From an uncultured Flavobacteriales bacterium (GTDB lineage Bacteria; Bacteroidota; Bacteroidia; Flavobacteriales; Crocinitomicaceae), in contig CAMLFH010000007.1 in assembly GCA_946479285.1 (NCBI GenBank), forward strand, positions 1-64,000: DNA of 64,000 nucleotides, read 5' to 3'. This document shows, piece by piece, positions 9,447-18,872 of this stretch. The position numbers and the translations under genes are program-made. Position 1 is the first letter of the stretch; every line of letters starts with the position of its first letter. The notes below the pieces were generated by a model, which made no database searches, had not been told where the DNA came from, and saw only the letters and a list, made by a program, of their open reading frames with translations.

Positions 9447-10508
9447 TTAAACCCTGTAGCAAACTGCATTGATATTCATCCCTGCTCCTACTGAAGCAAA
9501 GAGTACAAGGTCACCTTCCGCAATTTTATATCCGTTCAGCTCTTCACGCTTCACCATACTTAATAAGGTAGGAATGGTGGCCACCGAACTGTTTCCCAAT
9601 TTATGAATATTCATCGGCATCACGTGTTTCGGCATTTCAGAAATCCCATAAAGCTTATATAGATCACGAACGATCGCCTCATCCAGTTTTTCATTTGCCT
9701 GGTGGATGAAAATCTTCTTAACATCCGTTATTTGAACGCCGGCCTTATCCAAACAATCCTTCATAGCAATCGGCACATTCTTGATAGCATACTCGTACAC
9801 TTTACGGCCTTTCATTTTTACGTAACGAATACGCGGATCGGATTCCGGGAAGTTTGATTTTCCCAAATCCAGGTAAGTTACCTCATCTTCGCAATGGCTT
9901 TGTGCACTGAAAGAAAGAATTCCGGAATTGGAATCCTGCGCTTCCAGAATAGTTGCTCCGGCTCCATCTGAGAAAATCATGCTGTCACGATCGTGCTGGT
10001 CTAAAACCCGGCTCAATGCTTCGGCACCGATTACCAAACATTTCTTCGCCATTCCTGCCTGCATAAAAGCATGAGCCTGGATCAAGCCCTGCAGCCAGCC
10101 CGGACAGCCGAAAATCAAGTCATAAGCCACACAATTGGGATTTTTGATTCCCAAGCTGTGTTTCACCCGTGAGGCAATAGACGGGATCATATCAGTTTGT
10201 ATAGTATGTTTGATGACATTCCCGAAATTGTGGGCTACAATAATCTGATCGATCGTTTCACGATCACAATTCCCATCCCGAAGTGCGTCTTCTGCAGCAA
10301 TTGCAGCTATGTCCGAACAATTCAAATCTTCAGATGCATACCTTCTTTCTTCGATACCTGTAATGGTTTCAAATTTCTGGGCAATGACCTCAGGCTTTAA
10401 AGGAATGGGCTGCTGATTCTCATCATAAAATTTATGAAGCGCAAAATCAGCATTTGTTTTAACTACTGTCGGAATGTATCTTCCGATACCTGTAATTACA
10501 CTTTTCAT
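9447..10508 (-). CDS. 3-oxoacyl-ACP synthase III family protein (FabH-like)
   Basis: 353 residues of thiolase fold. The Cys-His-Asn triad of KAS III is visible: Cys135 in FGCPGW, His in FIHQANEKLDE, and Asn in KLGNSSVATIPT. Such enzymes condense an acyl-CoA or acyl-ACP with malonyl-ACP to start fatty acid or related chains. The ATG at 10508 (MKSVITGIGRYIP) is the family start; an upstream GTG at 10532 is less likely. It is somewhat longer than housekeeping FabH (about 320-335) and stands alone, away from fabD (57908), so it may be a secondary KAS III for a lipid, pigment or ladderane-like product. Which of these cannot be told. Confidence 0.85.
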   Translation of the reverse strand: MKSVITGIGRYIPTVVKTNADFALHKFYDENQQPIPLKPEVIAQKFETITGIEERRYASEDLNCSDIAAIAAEDALRDGNCDRETIDQIIVAHNFGNVIKHTIQTDMIPSIASRVKHSLGIKNPNCVAYDLIFGCPGWLQGLIQAHAFMQAGMAKKCLVIGAEALSRVLDQHDRDSMIFSDGAGATILEAQDSNSGILSFSAQSHCEDEVTYLDLGKSNFPESDPRIRYVKMKGRKVYEYAIKNVPIAMKDCLDKAGVQITDVKKIFIHQANEKLDEAIVRDLYKLYGISEMPKHVMPMNIHKLGNSSVATIPTLLSMVKREELNGYKIAEGDLVLFASVGAGMNINAVCYRV

Positions 10509-10589
10509 GTTTGTTTTTAAAACGTTAGTCACTAATTACAGAAGCTTCCGGGGTAGTTGTTTTTCGTTTGGAAGTTGGGATGCTCAGAT

Positions 10590-10597
10590 CAAAGGTA
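10590..10597 (-). promoter_or_regulatory. Possible -7 box for the KAS III gene
   Basis: TACCTTTG on the minus strand fits TAnnTTTG. Nineteen nt upstream is TTC rather than TTG. The gene starts about 82 nt downstream. Confidence 0.4.
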
Positions 10598-10655
10598 AGA
10601 ACAATTTGAAGGGAAGGAATTTTTTTAAACTTTTTTAATAGGATGTAAGCTGTTT

Positions 10656-11615
10656 CTAAATATATAATTGATACTCCTTTGAGAAGTCAATCATCAGACC
10701 ACGTTTGGTATACGTTTTAATTAATCGTTCTCTTTTTATATTGTCATTCTTCAAAATAGTCATTTTATAAGGCTTGACCAACAAATTGATCTCAGAATCC
10801 GGATACTTTTTATTCAAATAATCATAGGCTTTCACAAAATAGGCATCCAACTCCATTTTCTCCAACCCAGTTTCATCTGTCGGATAATTGATTGCCGGAG
10901 TATTGTCCATCCCGATCAGGAAATAAGTAAAATATGTTTTGTGAATAGCTTTTGCGCGATCTGTCTCTATAAAATCAGGATTCTTTTTGATGAATGTCTC
11001 CCAACGAATCAAACGTTCTACATACTCTTCCTCTGTAATAATAATACCTGCATCGTGCTGGAACGAATCATCATCATCTGAACGGTACAATTTCAGAAAA
11101 GAGCGCATAACAGGCGAAAGCATGGAATAAAAATTGGTTCTCAAAAATGACCTGTCTGTTCCAGCCATCAGGTTCCCCTCCCAAATTTCCAAACGATATC
11201 CGTTGCGGATCAATTTCTTTTCATACTTTTTTAAATAAGGCAAATCCAGCGTTATCTCGTTAGTCCGTTCAACTTCATTCCAATACACTTTCTGCAAAAC
11301 TGAATCCTGTTCAACTGCCAAAGAAACAGCCGGCTCCAATTGTTCATAAAATTTATGGAATAACACAAACGCACTGTCACACAATTTCTGATCCGACCCG
11401 GAAAAGAGTTCCTTATATTTCCCCGTTGCCAGGCTTATCGATTTTTCATTGGTTGAGTCAAGAAATGCTAAATATGTTTTGTACTCTGCCAATAAATTTC
11501 TCACTTCAACTGGTGTCTTCACTTCCTTTTTTACTTCTTTCGAAGGTTTTTCAGGAGACGGGGATGAACAGGCTGCAAGACACAAACATCCAATAATTAA
11601 TCCGTGTAGATTCAT
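10656..11615 (-). CDS. Predicted lipoprotein of unknown function
   Basis: 319 residues. The signal ends in a lipobox (CLCLAAC, Cys16), followed by a Ser/Pro/Lys-rich linker. The rest is soluble, helical and charged (for example LEIWEGNLMAGTDRSF and the KIHKTYFTYFLIGMDN-like segment IHKTYFTYFLIGMDN). I do not recognise the family. The 11643-12077 gene lies 27 nt upstream on the same strand, so both may be one unit. Confidence 0.75.
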   Translation of the reverse strand: MNLHGLIIGCLCLAACSSPSPEKPSKEVKKEVKTPVEVRNLLAEYKTYLAFLDSTNEKSISLATGKYKELFSGSDQKLCDSAFVLFHKFYEQLEPAVSLAVEQDSVLQKVYWNEVERTNEITLDLPYLKKYEKKLIRNGYRLEIWEGNLMAGTDRSFLRTNFYSMLSPVMRSFLKLYRSDDDDSFQHDAGIIITEEEYVERLIRWETFIKKNPDFIETDRAKAIHKTYFTYFLIGMDNTPAINYPTDETGLEKMELDAYFVKAYDYLNKKYPDSEINLLVKPYKMTILKNDNIKRERLIKTYTKRGLMIDFSKEYQLYI

Positions 11616-11642
11616 CTTTTTCAGTTTTGAAAAATCAGGAGA

Positions 11643-12077
11643 TCACACCCTGTGATTATCTGCCTTCCAATTCTTAATCAGCTCCTTGATTTGTTTTTGA
11701 TTTAAATCTTCTGCAACTGTTTTTTCAACCAATGGAATTAACTCTTCATCAGAAGCAAAACGCAAAGCGATGATTTGACCCAATCGCAATTTTGGGTTTA
11801 TGGATTTACCTGTTAGGATAAAATGGCGTAAACTTTCCTCAGCACGAATCGCTCTGTCTTGCGCCTTCAAAGCAAAAGTACGGGATAGTAACATTAAAAT
11901 AAGAAAAGCAAAAGAATACATCACCAACAAAATGGGAAGAAGTACATTCTCCGAATTTGAAATTGCCTGAATTAAAAAGTACACCGAAATTACAATCGCC
12001 GATAACACCATTAATAATAAAACTCCATGATACATAGGAGACAATCTAATATGATTGGATTTATTTTGACTAGCCAT
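11643..12077 (-). CDS. Small membrane protein (DUF6526-like)
   Basis: 144 residues. Two transmembrane helices (about residues 16-38 and 46-66), then a cytoplasmic helical domain with FALKAQDRAIRAEESLRHF, LRLGQIIALRFASDEELIPL and QKQIKELIKNWK. This layout (N-terminal two-helix hairpin, then the RxAEExLRHF and QIIALRFASDEE motifs) fits the DUF6526 family as I recall it. Function unknown. Probably co-transcribed with the following lipoprotein. Confidence 0.7.
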   Translation of the reverse strand: MASQNKSNHIRLSPMYHGVLLLMVLSAIVISVYFLIQAISNSENVLLPILLVMYSFAFLILMLLSRTFALKAQDRAIRAEESLRHFILTGKSINPKLRLGQIIALRFASDEELIPLVEKTVAEDLNQKQIKELIKNWKADNHRV

Positions 12078-12136
12078 ACGATTAATTTAATTGTTAAAAA
12101 GTGCTTTAAAGTTAACTTTCAAAAGCAACAAATTCA

Positions 12137-12379
12137 ATGATCCTTGAATTATTTATACCATTTCACATCCATAAGCTTTCTGCAGATAGCAAGTTCTGGA
12201 GGTTTTATCAAAACAATGCCCCCTTTACTACTAAAACTGTGCAACTACAAAAAGGCGATTCAGTATACACACTTACGGATGGTTTTGCAGATCAATTTGA
12301 CGGACCAAAAAGACAAGAAGTTCAGAGTGAAACAATTGGAACAAGTGATGATCTATTAATTATTGGCGTTTCGATTTAA
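12137..12379 (+). pseudogene. Remnant of a SpoIIE/PP2C-type phosphatase C-terminus
   Basis: The frame from 12137 reads APFTTKTVQLQKGDSVYTL then TDGFADQFDGPK, and ends DDLLIIGVSI with a stop. These match the end of the SpoIIE-domain phosphatases common in Bacteroidota (GD-IY-SDG-ADQFGGPKGKK ... DD-L-IG). Right after GPK the match jumps by one base into another frame (DKKFRVKQLEQ) and then back for DDLLIIG, with the usual roughly 30 intervening codons missing. So only about 80 codons remain, with a frameshift and a deletion. No intact copy is present in the window. Confidence 0.7.
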
Positions 12380-12515
12380 ACGATTTTTATCTAAATAGCC
12401 ATGAATCCAACAGTAGGATCAAATAAATCGGCAATACATCCCTCATTAAAAATTCAAATTTAAACTTTTCAAGAAATTACGCATTCGATATTCTGGTTTA
12501 TGCCCGTCAATGTTT

Positions 12516-12523
12516 TAACTTTG
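12516..12523 (+). promoter_or_regulatory. Possible -7 box for uvrD/pcrA
   Basis: TAACTTTG ends 6 nt before the ATG at 12529, so the mRNA would be nearly leaderless. No good TTG lies 19 nt upstream. Confidence 0.4.
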
Positions 12524-12528
12524 TAAAC

Positions 12529-14838
12529 ATGAATTATCTAGACGGATTAAACGAAAGCCAACGCATTGCAGTAGAGAATTTTGAAGGGCCAACCATGGTG
12601 ATTGCCGGGGCAGGTTCCGGGAAAACAAGGGTACTCACGATGCGCATCGCTTACATGATCGATCATGGAGTTGATCCGTTCAACATCATGGCATTGACCT
12701 TTACCAATAAAGCCGCAAAGGAAATGACCGAACGAATTGGTTCGATTATCGGTTCGGGCGAGGCAAAAAACATCACCATGGGAACTTTCCACTCCGTTTT
12801 TTCGCGCATTCTCCGAATCAATGCCGACCGATTAGGTTATCCGCAAAACTTCACTATTTACGATACGCAGGACACCAAAAGTCTCTTAAAAGACATCGTT
12901 AAAGAATTGAACCTCGACGATAAGATCTATAAACCAAGCATGATTTACGGACGTATCTCGGCAGCAAAGAACAACCTGCTTTCGGCAGACGATTATTTGC
13001 AAAATCCGGAGATCATGGACGAAGACAAGCAAAGTCAGCGCCCCGAATTGGGACGAATCTACAAAGCATATGCTGTTCGCTGTTTCAAAGCCGGTGCAAT
13101 GGATTTCGATGATCTCTTGTATCAAACAAACATCCTGCTGCGTGATTTCCCGGATGTACTTTCGTATTACCAGCATAAATTCAAGTACATTTTGGTGGAC
13201 GAGTACCAGGATACCAATTACGCTCAATACCTGATTGTAAAAAAACTGGCTGCCGTTTATGAGAATATCTGCGTGGTTGGAGATGATGCACAAAGTATCT
13301 ACTCTTTCCGCGGAGCGAATATTCAAAACATCCTGAATTTCCGAAATGACTACCCGGATTATAATTTGTATAAGCTGGAACAAAACTACCGCAGTACGCA
13401 GAACATTGTTGATGCTGCAAACAGTGTCATTGCTAAAAACAAAGAACAGATCCAAAAAAGCGTTTGGACACATAACGATAAAGGAAATCTTATTCGTGTC
13501 ATTCGGGCCATGACAGATAACGAAGAAGGTAAAATTATTGCAAATAAGATTTTTGATGTCAAGCACCAGGAAACTGGTGACTGGACAGATTTCGCCATTC
13601 TATACCGGACCAACCGTCAATCGCGTGCATTTGAGGAAGCTCTGCGGAAAATGAATATTCCTTACAAAATCTACGGTGGACTTTCATTCTATCAGCGTAA
13701 AGAAATTAAGGACCTTTTGTCTTATTTCCGCCTCACAGCCAATCAGAAAGATGAGGAAGCACTAAAACGTGTTATCAACTATCCGAAACGCGGAATCGGA
13801 AAAACATCCTGGGAGAATATTATCATTGCGGCAAACCATTACGATGTATCTATTTGGGAGGTCATCTCTGATTGGAGCAAGTTTCCGGTTTCTATTCCAA
13901 ATGCTACGAAACAAAAGATCGCGGAATTTGTGATTATGATTCAAAGCTTCACCGCTCAGTTGAATTCTCAGAATGCTTATCAAATGGCACAGACCATTGC
14001 AAAGAGTTCCGGAATTCTAAAAGAATTGTATTCGGATAAGGACAAAGGTCCGGAAGAAGTGGAACGCTACCAGAACATTGAGGAATTATTGGCTGCGATC
14101 AAAGAATTTACCGTTCAAAGAGGAGAAGACGATCCGGCAACATTAGCAGATTTTATGATCGACGTTGCATTGCTCACAGATGCTGATAATGAAAAAGAAG
14201 AAGACAAGAATAAAATCAGTTTAATGACCATTCACTCCAGCAAAGGATTGGAGTTTAAACACGTTTACCTGGTTGGTTTGGAAGAGAATTTGTTTCCTTC
14301 TCAACTTTCCATTAATTCCCGAACAGAACTGGAGGAAGAAAGACGTTTGTTTTATGTGGCTGTAACACGAGCTGAAAAGAATTGCACGATTTCCTATGCT
14401 GCTTCCCGTTTCCAATGGGGAAACCTGATCACATCAGAACCAAGTCGTTTCATTTCAGAGATCGATCCGGATTTCTTAAGCTTTGAAACCGCATACGGCG
14501 CTCCACAGGGCGGCGGACGTTCGTTAAATGCCGGAAGAGGGGGATTTGACAAGCCTTTTACCGGCGGATTAAACAGAATGCCCGGATCTCCAAGCGCTCA
14601 AACTTCGCCAAGAGGAATGAAAAGCATGTCTGAACTGAATTCAAAATCCGGCACAGGAGATTCCAACATCGATATTAAAGTGGGATACAATGTAGAACAC
14701 GAACGATTCGGAAAAGGGAAAGTGACCAAATTGGAAGGAAGTGGTGTTGATCGAAAAGCAACCATTTTCTTTCCACATGCCGGGGCGAAAACCCTGCTGC
14801 TTAAATTTGCGAAATTAACGGTTCTTGATATCGAATAA
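12529..14838 (+). CDS. uvrD: UvrD/PcrA-type ATP-dependent DNA helicase
   Basis: 769-residue superfamily 1A 3'-5' helicase. Walker A GAGSGKT at 27-33, Walker B DEYQDTN at about 224, motif III GDDAQSIYSFRGA, motif IV YKLEQNYRST, motif V MTIHSSKGLEF and motif VI VAVTRAEKN. The C-terminus (VGYNVEHERFGKGKV) is the Tudor-like RNA polymerase-contacting domain of PcrA/UvrD. Roles: nucleotide excision repair, mismatch repair, removal of stalled polymerase. A Gly/Pro/Ser-rich linker separates core and Tudor domain. It is monocistronic, with a terminator right after the stop. Confidence 0.95.
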   Translation: MNYLDGLNESQRIAVENFEGPTMVIAGAGSGKTRVLTMRIAYMIDHGVDPFNIMALTFTNKAAKEMTERIGSIIGSGEAKNITMGTFHSVFSRILRINADRLGYPQNFTIYDTQDTKSLLKDIVKELNLDDKIYKPSMIYGRISAAKNNLLSADDYLQNPEIMDEDKQSQRPELGRIYKAYAVRCFKAGAMDFDDLLYQTNILLRDFPDVLSYYQHKFKYILVDEYQDTNYAQYLIVKKLAAVYENICVVGDDAQSIYSFRGANIQNILNFRNDYPDYNLYKLEQNYRSTQNIVDAANSVIAKNKEQIQKSVWTHNDKGNLIRVIRAMTDNEEGKIIANKIFDVKHQETGDWTDFAILYRTNRQSRAFEEALRKMNIPYKIYGGLSFYQRKEIKDLLSYFRLTANQKDEEALKRVINYPKRGIGKTSWENIIIAANHYDVSIWEVISDWSKFPVSIPNATKQKIAEFVIMIQSFTAQLNSQNAYQMAQTIAKSSGILKELYSDKDKGPEEVERYQNIEELLAAIKEFTVQRGEDDPATLADFMIDVALLTDADNEKEEDKNKISLMTIHSSKGLEFKHVYLVGLEENLFPSQLSINSRTELEEERRLFYVAVTRAEKNCTISYAASRFQWGNLITSEPSRFISEIDPDFLSFETAYGAPQGGGRSLNAGRGGFDKPFTGGLNRMPGSPSAQTSPRGMKSMSELNSKSGTGDSNIDIKVGYNVEHERFGKGKVTKLEGSGVDRKATIFFPHAGAKTLLLKFAKLTVLDIE

Positions 14839-14872
14839 AAAAAGGCATCTGTCTGTAACAAATGCCTTTTAT
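14836..14872. terminator. Bidirectional terminator between uvrD and the GLPGLI gene
   Basis: AAAAGGCAT (14840-14848) and ATGCCTTTT (14862-14870) form a perfect 9-bp stem with A-rich and T-rich flanks. It sits between convergent genes and can serve both. Confidence 0.8.
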
Positions 14873-14892
14873 TCTTTTTCAAACTATTCTGA

Positions 14893-15630
14893 TTACCAGT
14901 AGAACATTCCGGTAATTATTCGATCTCCAAAGGGCTGACCTTTCAATTTTTCTGTTAGTTCAGTAATTAATTCTGCCTCCGTATACTGCTTCCCTTTTTT
15001 CTTAGGTTGAGCAATCTGTTCTGTGCTTGGAGCAATTACTTCTACTTTTTTAGCGAAATAAACAATACTTCCGTCTTCCGTTGCCAGGCCAAGAACTGCT
15101 CCGGGTAAACCCTGGATATTCTCAGGTCCGACAGTTGGAACAATATCCGTTGTGTACCAGGCATAAATACGAGTCGAATCATCTTTTTGCCAGATTACAC
15201 GGGTACATTCATAACCGGCAATTTTACGCGTTTTATCCGTGATCTTCCAGGTATGCTTAACCAAGCTGTCACCAACCGTCATGGAATTACCCATCATGTC
15301 CATATAGACAAAACGCTGTCCTTTGTTGAAGTCATTGTAAACCGTGTTCTTCATGGTCAAAAAACTTTGCGGATCAGGTTGCTCCGGAGCAATGTAAGAA
15401 AATAAAGAAGTACTATCATTAAAGTATAGTGAGAACTCCTCGATTTTTACTTTATTCTTTTCCCCTACAAACTGGCGCATCCGCTCATCGTCAAAGATCT
15501 TCCAAAGATTTGTTCTGCGTTCGTAAATTATCTTTCCCTCACGAACAAGTTCTCCCTGAGCCTGTGCTAAGCCCCCAAGGAATAAGAATCCTAAAAGGAT
15601 CACTGTTTTAATACCAGCCATTGCCTTCAT
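14893..15630 (-). CDS. GLPGLI family protein
   Basis: 245 residues. Signal peptide VILLGFLFLGGLAQAQG, then a beta-rich domain carrying the family motif as NIQGLPGAVLGLAT (about residues 170-183), preceded by YECTRVIWQ and YAWYTTDI. GLPGLI proteins are periplasmic or outer-membrane associated in Bacteroidota and of unknown function. The start at 15630 overlaps the end of the barrel gene by 23 nt (an ATG three codons on also works), so the two are co-translated; this pairing of a GLPGLI protein with a TonB-receptor-like barrel is a common Bacteroidota arrangement. Confidence 0.88.
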   Translation of the reverse strand: MKAMAGIKTVILLGFLFLGGLAQAQGELVREGKIIYERRTNLWKIFDDERMRQFVGEKNKVKIEEFSLYFNDSTSLFSYIAPEQPDPQSFLTMKNTVYNDFNKGQRFVYMDMMGNSMTVGDSLVKHTWKITDKTRKIAGYECTRVIWQKDDSTRIYAWYTTDIVPTVGPENIQGLPGAVLGLATEDGSIVYFAKKVEVIAPSTEQIAQPKKKGKQYTEAELITELTEKLKGQPFGDRIITGMFYW

Positions 15631-18367
15631 CTTCTTTCGTTTTAAAGTTATTAAATCTAAGTGTCATTTTCGCCATGAAGTAACGACGAATGATATTGGT
15701 TCTCTGATCGATGATTACGTTATTATCTACCGATCTGTAGTTACTGATATTCTGATTTAAGATATCGTAAGCTTCAATTCCAAAAAGTAAGTTCCCTGTT
15801 TTCAGGAAAGAACGTTGGATTGACATATTCCAGATCAGGTAATTTGCGTTATAACCATTTGTTCTTCCTGTATTGACATTATATGTTGCATCCGTTTTAA
15901 AGAACCAACGGTAAGGAAGTGTCCAGTCAACAACCGCTCTAAAATTATACGTTGTATACGGTTGATTGGACAAGGTAGATAAAGAGTTGTATGGAATATT
16001 GTAGTCGATTCCTCCACCCAATTCTGTTCTCAACGAATCACCATTGTAATTCAAAGACAAATCCGTTCCTACCCCGGTATTTCTGGTATCGTTATCAATC
16101 GAATTGATCCGGTTCATGGAAGAGGTGAAGTTACCGTTTGCATTTACTTGTAAACTCAAGTCTTTCACTCCCTTCATTGGAATTCCGGCACCTGCCCAGT
16201 AGTACAAGAAATCTGAATTTTTTACATTAATTGCCTGGGAAATAGATCCTCCGTTCGGACCAAAAATAGTGTTTGTACTAAAGTTATCCTTAATATGGGA
16301 ATAGCTGAATCCGGAATACATATAGAATCCGCTTAATCCTTTCCAGGTATTGAAATTACCATTAATACTATGGCTGTAATTCGGTTTCAGTTCAGAGTTA
16401 CCGATTTGGATGAAGTTCGGGTTTGTGTTGTTCAAAACCGGCTGCAACTGATCGATCGAAGGCAAACTTGAGTTTGTGTTATACTGAATCATCAAACGAG
16501 TTGTTTGGCTGAACTTGTAACGGAATACGATTCGTGGTAAAACATTGTTCTGATCCTGCTTGATCAATGAATCGGTGAAAATATTTCGGTTGTTGATATC
16601 AATTCTTCTCACACGGGAGCCCACAGACAATCTCAATTTCGCATTTTCATAGATTAAGAATGCTCCTGCACGGTGCTGCTGCCTGTCCGTTTTAAATTTA
16701 TTAGAGAATAAGCTGTCTACATCCACATATTCACCATTCACAGGATTCAACGTAGTTTTACGCTGGTCGTTGTCGTTTCGATAGAACTCGTAATCAAATT
16801 CCAACTTAAATTTCTTTCCCAGCGGTTCAAAATAATCTACATAAGCTGTGTGAGACATCGAATTGCTTCTGATCTCTTTTTTCTGGTCGAATCTCAATCC
16901 ACCATTTGATGTATTAGTAACTGCATTGGTATCCGAAGAAAGCAGATCACCATTCGATGTATTATCTGTCCCAACAAAGTTGTAACGGGCAAGTAACTTA
17001 CGATTCTTCTTTTTGAAATCTCTAAATAGACGGAAAGTCGTATTCAAACTGGAACCTGTTGCTTTACTTCCGTTTTCAATGGTTGTAAAACGAGTCAACA
17101 TGGTGTCTTCTGACAAGAAATCAGTTCGCGATAAAGTATTCTGATCAGTCAGGTTGTACTGGAACTTAGGTTCCAATTCAAATCGGGTCAATGAATCGAT
17201 TTTTTGAGAATACTTCACACCGATCTGGTGCTGCATATACTGTTCCTTCGTATAACTGTTCAAATCAGTTGTATAAGAAGTGTCCGTCAATAAATACTGG
17301 GAACGACTGTTCGTCTGTGATTTCACTCCGTATTGTGCGAAGGAATAATTCAAACGTACTTTCGCGCCTTTTTTGAATTTCTGATCCAGATAGAAACCTC
17401 CTTTAAATGTATTCGGAATCCCTTCATTCTCATTTTGTCCATCCTGGCTGTATGATTGAATATCATCGTTTTCAGCCATCCAGTCACGTCCTTCAGACAA
17501 ACCAAATTTGAACATATCACTTCCATTCAGGTTTGTTTTAGGTGTATTTGAACCTAAAGCGTAAACCGCCAGTTTTTGATTCTTATTGTAGGAATTAACG
17601 AGCATTTCTCCTTCATAGAATCCATGATTGGGAGTTGTGAACTGATCGATTCCACCGGCGAGATTGATTTTTCCAAAATACCCCTTCTTGGCTTCATCTT
17701 TCAGCTTGAGATCAAGTACCTGGACCTTTTCATCACTTCCGTCTTCAGCATCTTTCTCGTAAACCTCTACTGTTTCGACTCCTTTTGCTGCAAGGTTTTT
17801 AGTTGCTATTGTCGGGTCATTTCCAAAGAATTCATCCCCATCAACCAATACCTGACCGATTTCTTTTCCCTGATTTTTGATTTTCCCATTTTCGTCGATC
17901 GTCATACCTGGCAATTTCCGGATCAAATCCTCCACCACCGCATTTTCCTTTACTTTAAACGAATCCGCGACATATACGAGCGTATCTCCACGGTAATAGA
18001 TAGGATTGCGATTTGCATAAATCAAGACTTCATCCAAAGCAGTGCTTTTATCCGGCATTGCGAGTGTATCTAATACAAAAGAGCTATTCTCTTTGGATCC
18101 AAAGAAAAAAGCACGGAAAACTCCGTAATTCGGATGAATGACCGTAAATTCAACTGTATCAACAGGAAGGATGAACTGGATGTTACCATATTTATCTGAA
18201 CGCTTAAAGTCCAGTAGAACTGAATCTCTGACACGCTTCACCACACCTACTGCGTTTCTCACAATGGTTTGGGAATTCGTATCAACAACATTTGCCTTAA
18301 TTATCATCGTTTGGGAATCACCCCAATACGCAATTAAGAGGAAGAATAGAAGTGTAATTTTTTTCAA
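15608..18367 (-). CDS. Outer-membrane beta-barrel protein (TonB-receptor-like)
   Basis: About 919 residues. TTG start giving MKKITLLFFLLIAYWGDSQ (signal peptide); no ATG is available, and an upstream TTG (18391) adds 8 residues. Domains: carboxypeptidase-regulatory-like Ig fold (about 25-100), plug-like region with VVEDLIRKLPGMTIDENGKI and VLVDGDEFFGND (about 150-200), then a long barrel ending in alternating aromatic strands (YFMAKMTLRFNNF). No clear TonB box is seen. Such proteins transport or bind an unknown ligand with the overlapping GLPGLI partner. Confidence 0.85.
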   Translation of the reverse strand: MKKITLLFFLLIAYWGDSQTMIIKANVVDTNSQTIVRNAVGVVKRVRDSVLLDFKRSDKYGNIQFILPVDTVEFTVIHPNYGVFRAFFFGSKENSSFVLDTLAMPDKSTALDEVLIYANRNPIYYRGDTLVYVADSFKVKENAVVEDLIRKLPGMTIDENGKIKNQGKEIGQVLVDGDEFFGNDPTIATKNLAAKGVETVEVYEKDAEDGSDEKVQVLDLKLKDEAKKGYFGKINLAGGIDQFTTPNHGFYEGEMLVNSYNKNQKLAVYALGSNTPKTNLNGSDMFKFGLSEGRDWMAENDDIQSYSQDGQNENEGIPNTFKGGFYLDQKFKKGAKVRLNYSFAQYGVKSQTNSRSQYLLTDTSYTTDLNSYTKEQYMQHQIGVKYSQKIDSLTRFELEPKFQYNLTDQNTLSRTDFLSEDTMLTRFTTIENGSKATGSSLNTTFRLFRDFKKKNRKLLARYNFVGTDNTSNGDLLSSDTNAVTNTSNGGLRFDQKKEIRSNSMSHTAYVDYFEPLGKKFKLEFDYEFYRNDNDQRKTTLNPVNGEYVDVDSLFSNKFKTDRQQHRAGAFLIYENAKLRLSVGSRVRRIDINNRNIFTDSLIKQDQNNVLPRIVFRYKFSQTTRLMIQYNTNSSLPSIDQLQPVLNNTNPNFIQIGNSELKPNYSHSINGNFNTWKGLSGFYMYSGFSYSHIKDNFSTNTIFGPNGGSISQAINVKNSDFLYYWAGAGIPMKGVKDLSLQVNANGNFTSSMNRINSIDNDTRNTGVGTDLSLNYNGDSLRTELGGGIDYNIPYNSLSTLSNQPYTTYNFRAVVDWTLPYRWFFKTDATYNVNTGRTNGYNANYLIWNMSIQRSFLKTGNLLFGIEAYDILNQNISNYRSVDNNVIIDQRTNIIRRYFMAKMTLRFNNFKTKEDEGNGWY

Positions 18368-18483
18368 TGCGATGAGTATTTGATGGTACAAAATTAGACG
18401 GAAATTCTTCGGTTTAACAAAAAATATGCAAAACGTTACAGTCCCTGTATGAATGGCGGAGAAAACAGTTTAACGGAAGTACT

Positions 18484-18519
18484 AAAAAAACAGGAGTCCG
18501 TCGGATGGACTCCTGTTCT
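18484..18519 (-). terminator. Terminator after the three ssb genes
   Basis: CAGGAGTCC (18491-18499) and GGACTCCTG (18507-18515) form a perfect 9-bp stem (11 with flanking AA/TT) and a 7-nt loop. On the minus strand TTTTTTT follows. About 41 nt after the last ssb stop. Confidence 0.85.
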
Positions 18520-18559
18520 CAACTGCACATCGTTTAACCTAACCACTATTTACTCTGAC

Positions 18560-18871
18560 CTAAAACTTAACGACCTGCCTGACTTCCACTTCTGTAACCC
18601 TTTGAGAATTGCCTTCTTTATCTACATATGTTCGATTCACCAATCTCCCGGAGACAGCGAGTTTATTTCCTTTTTTACAGTAATTGGTTAAAAAACTGGC
18701 CGTATTTCCCCAGGCAAACATTCGGTACAAAGCTCTGGAGTCTGACTCAACTTTCTTCAATTGATTGTCCACCGCAAACTGAAAACGGGCAACCATAGAA
18801 CCATTTTCGAAAGTGGTGATGGTGGCGTCTGATCCCAGACGCCCCACCAACGTAACTTGATTTCGCAGCAT
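18560..18871 (-). CDS. Single-stranded DNA-binding protein paralogue 3
   Basis: 103-residue OB fold: NQVTLVGRLGSDATI, VARFQFAVDN, YRMFAWGNTASFL, GNKLAVSGRLVNRTY and VTEVEVRQVVKF. This is the SSB core and nothing more; the usual acidic tail ending in DDIPF, which recruits partner proteins, is absent. Last of three tandem ssb genes, 2 nt after the previous one. Confidence 0.88.
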   Translation of the reverse strand: MLRNQVTLVGRLGSDATITTFENGSMVARFQFAVDNQLKKVESDSRALYRMFAWGNTASFLTNYCKKGNKLAVSGRLVNRTYVDKEGNSQRVTEVEVRQVVKF

Positions 18872-18872
18872 T

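Noticed and set aside
12886..13566. 226-codon frame antisense to uvrD
   Set aside because: Complementary to well-conserved helicase motifs; composition is that of an antisense shadow.
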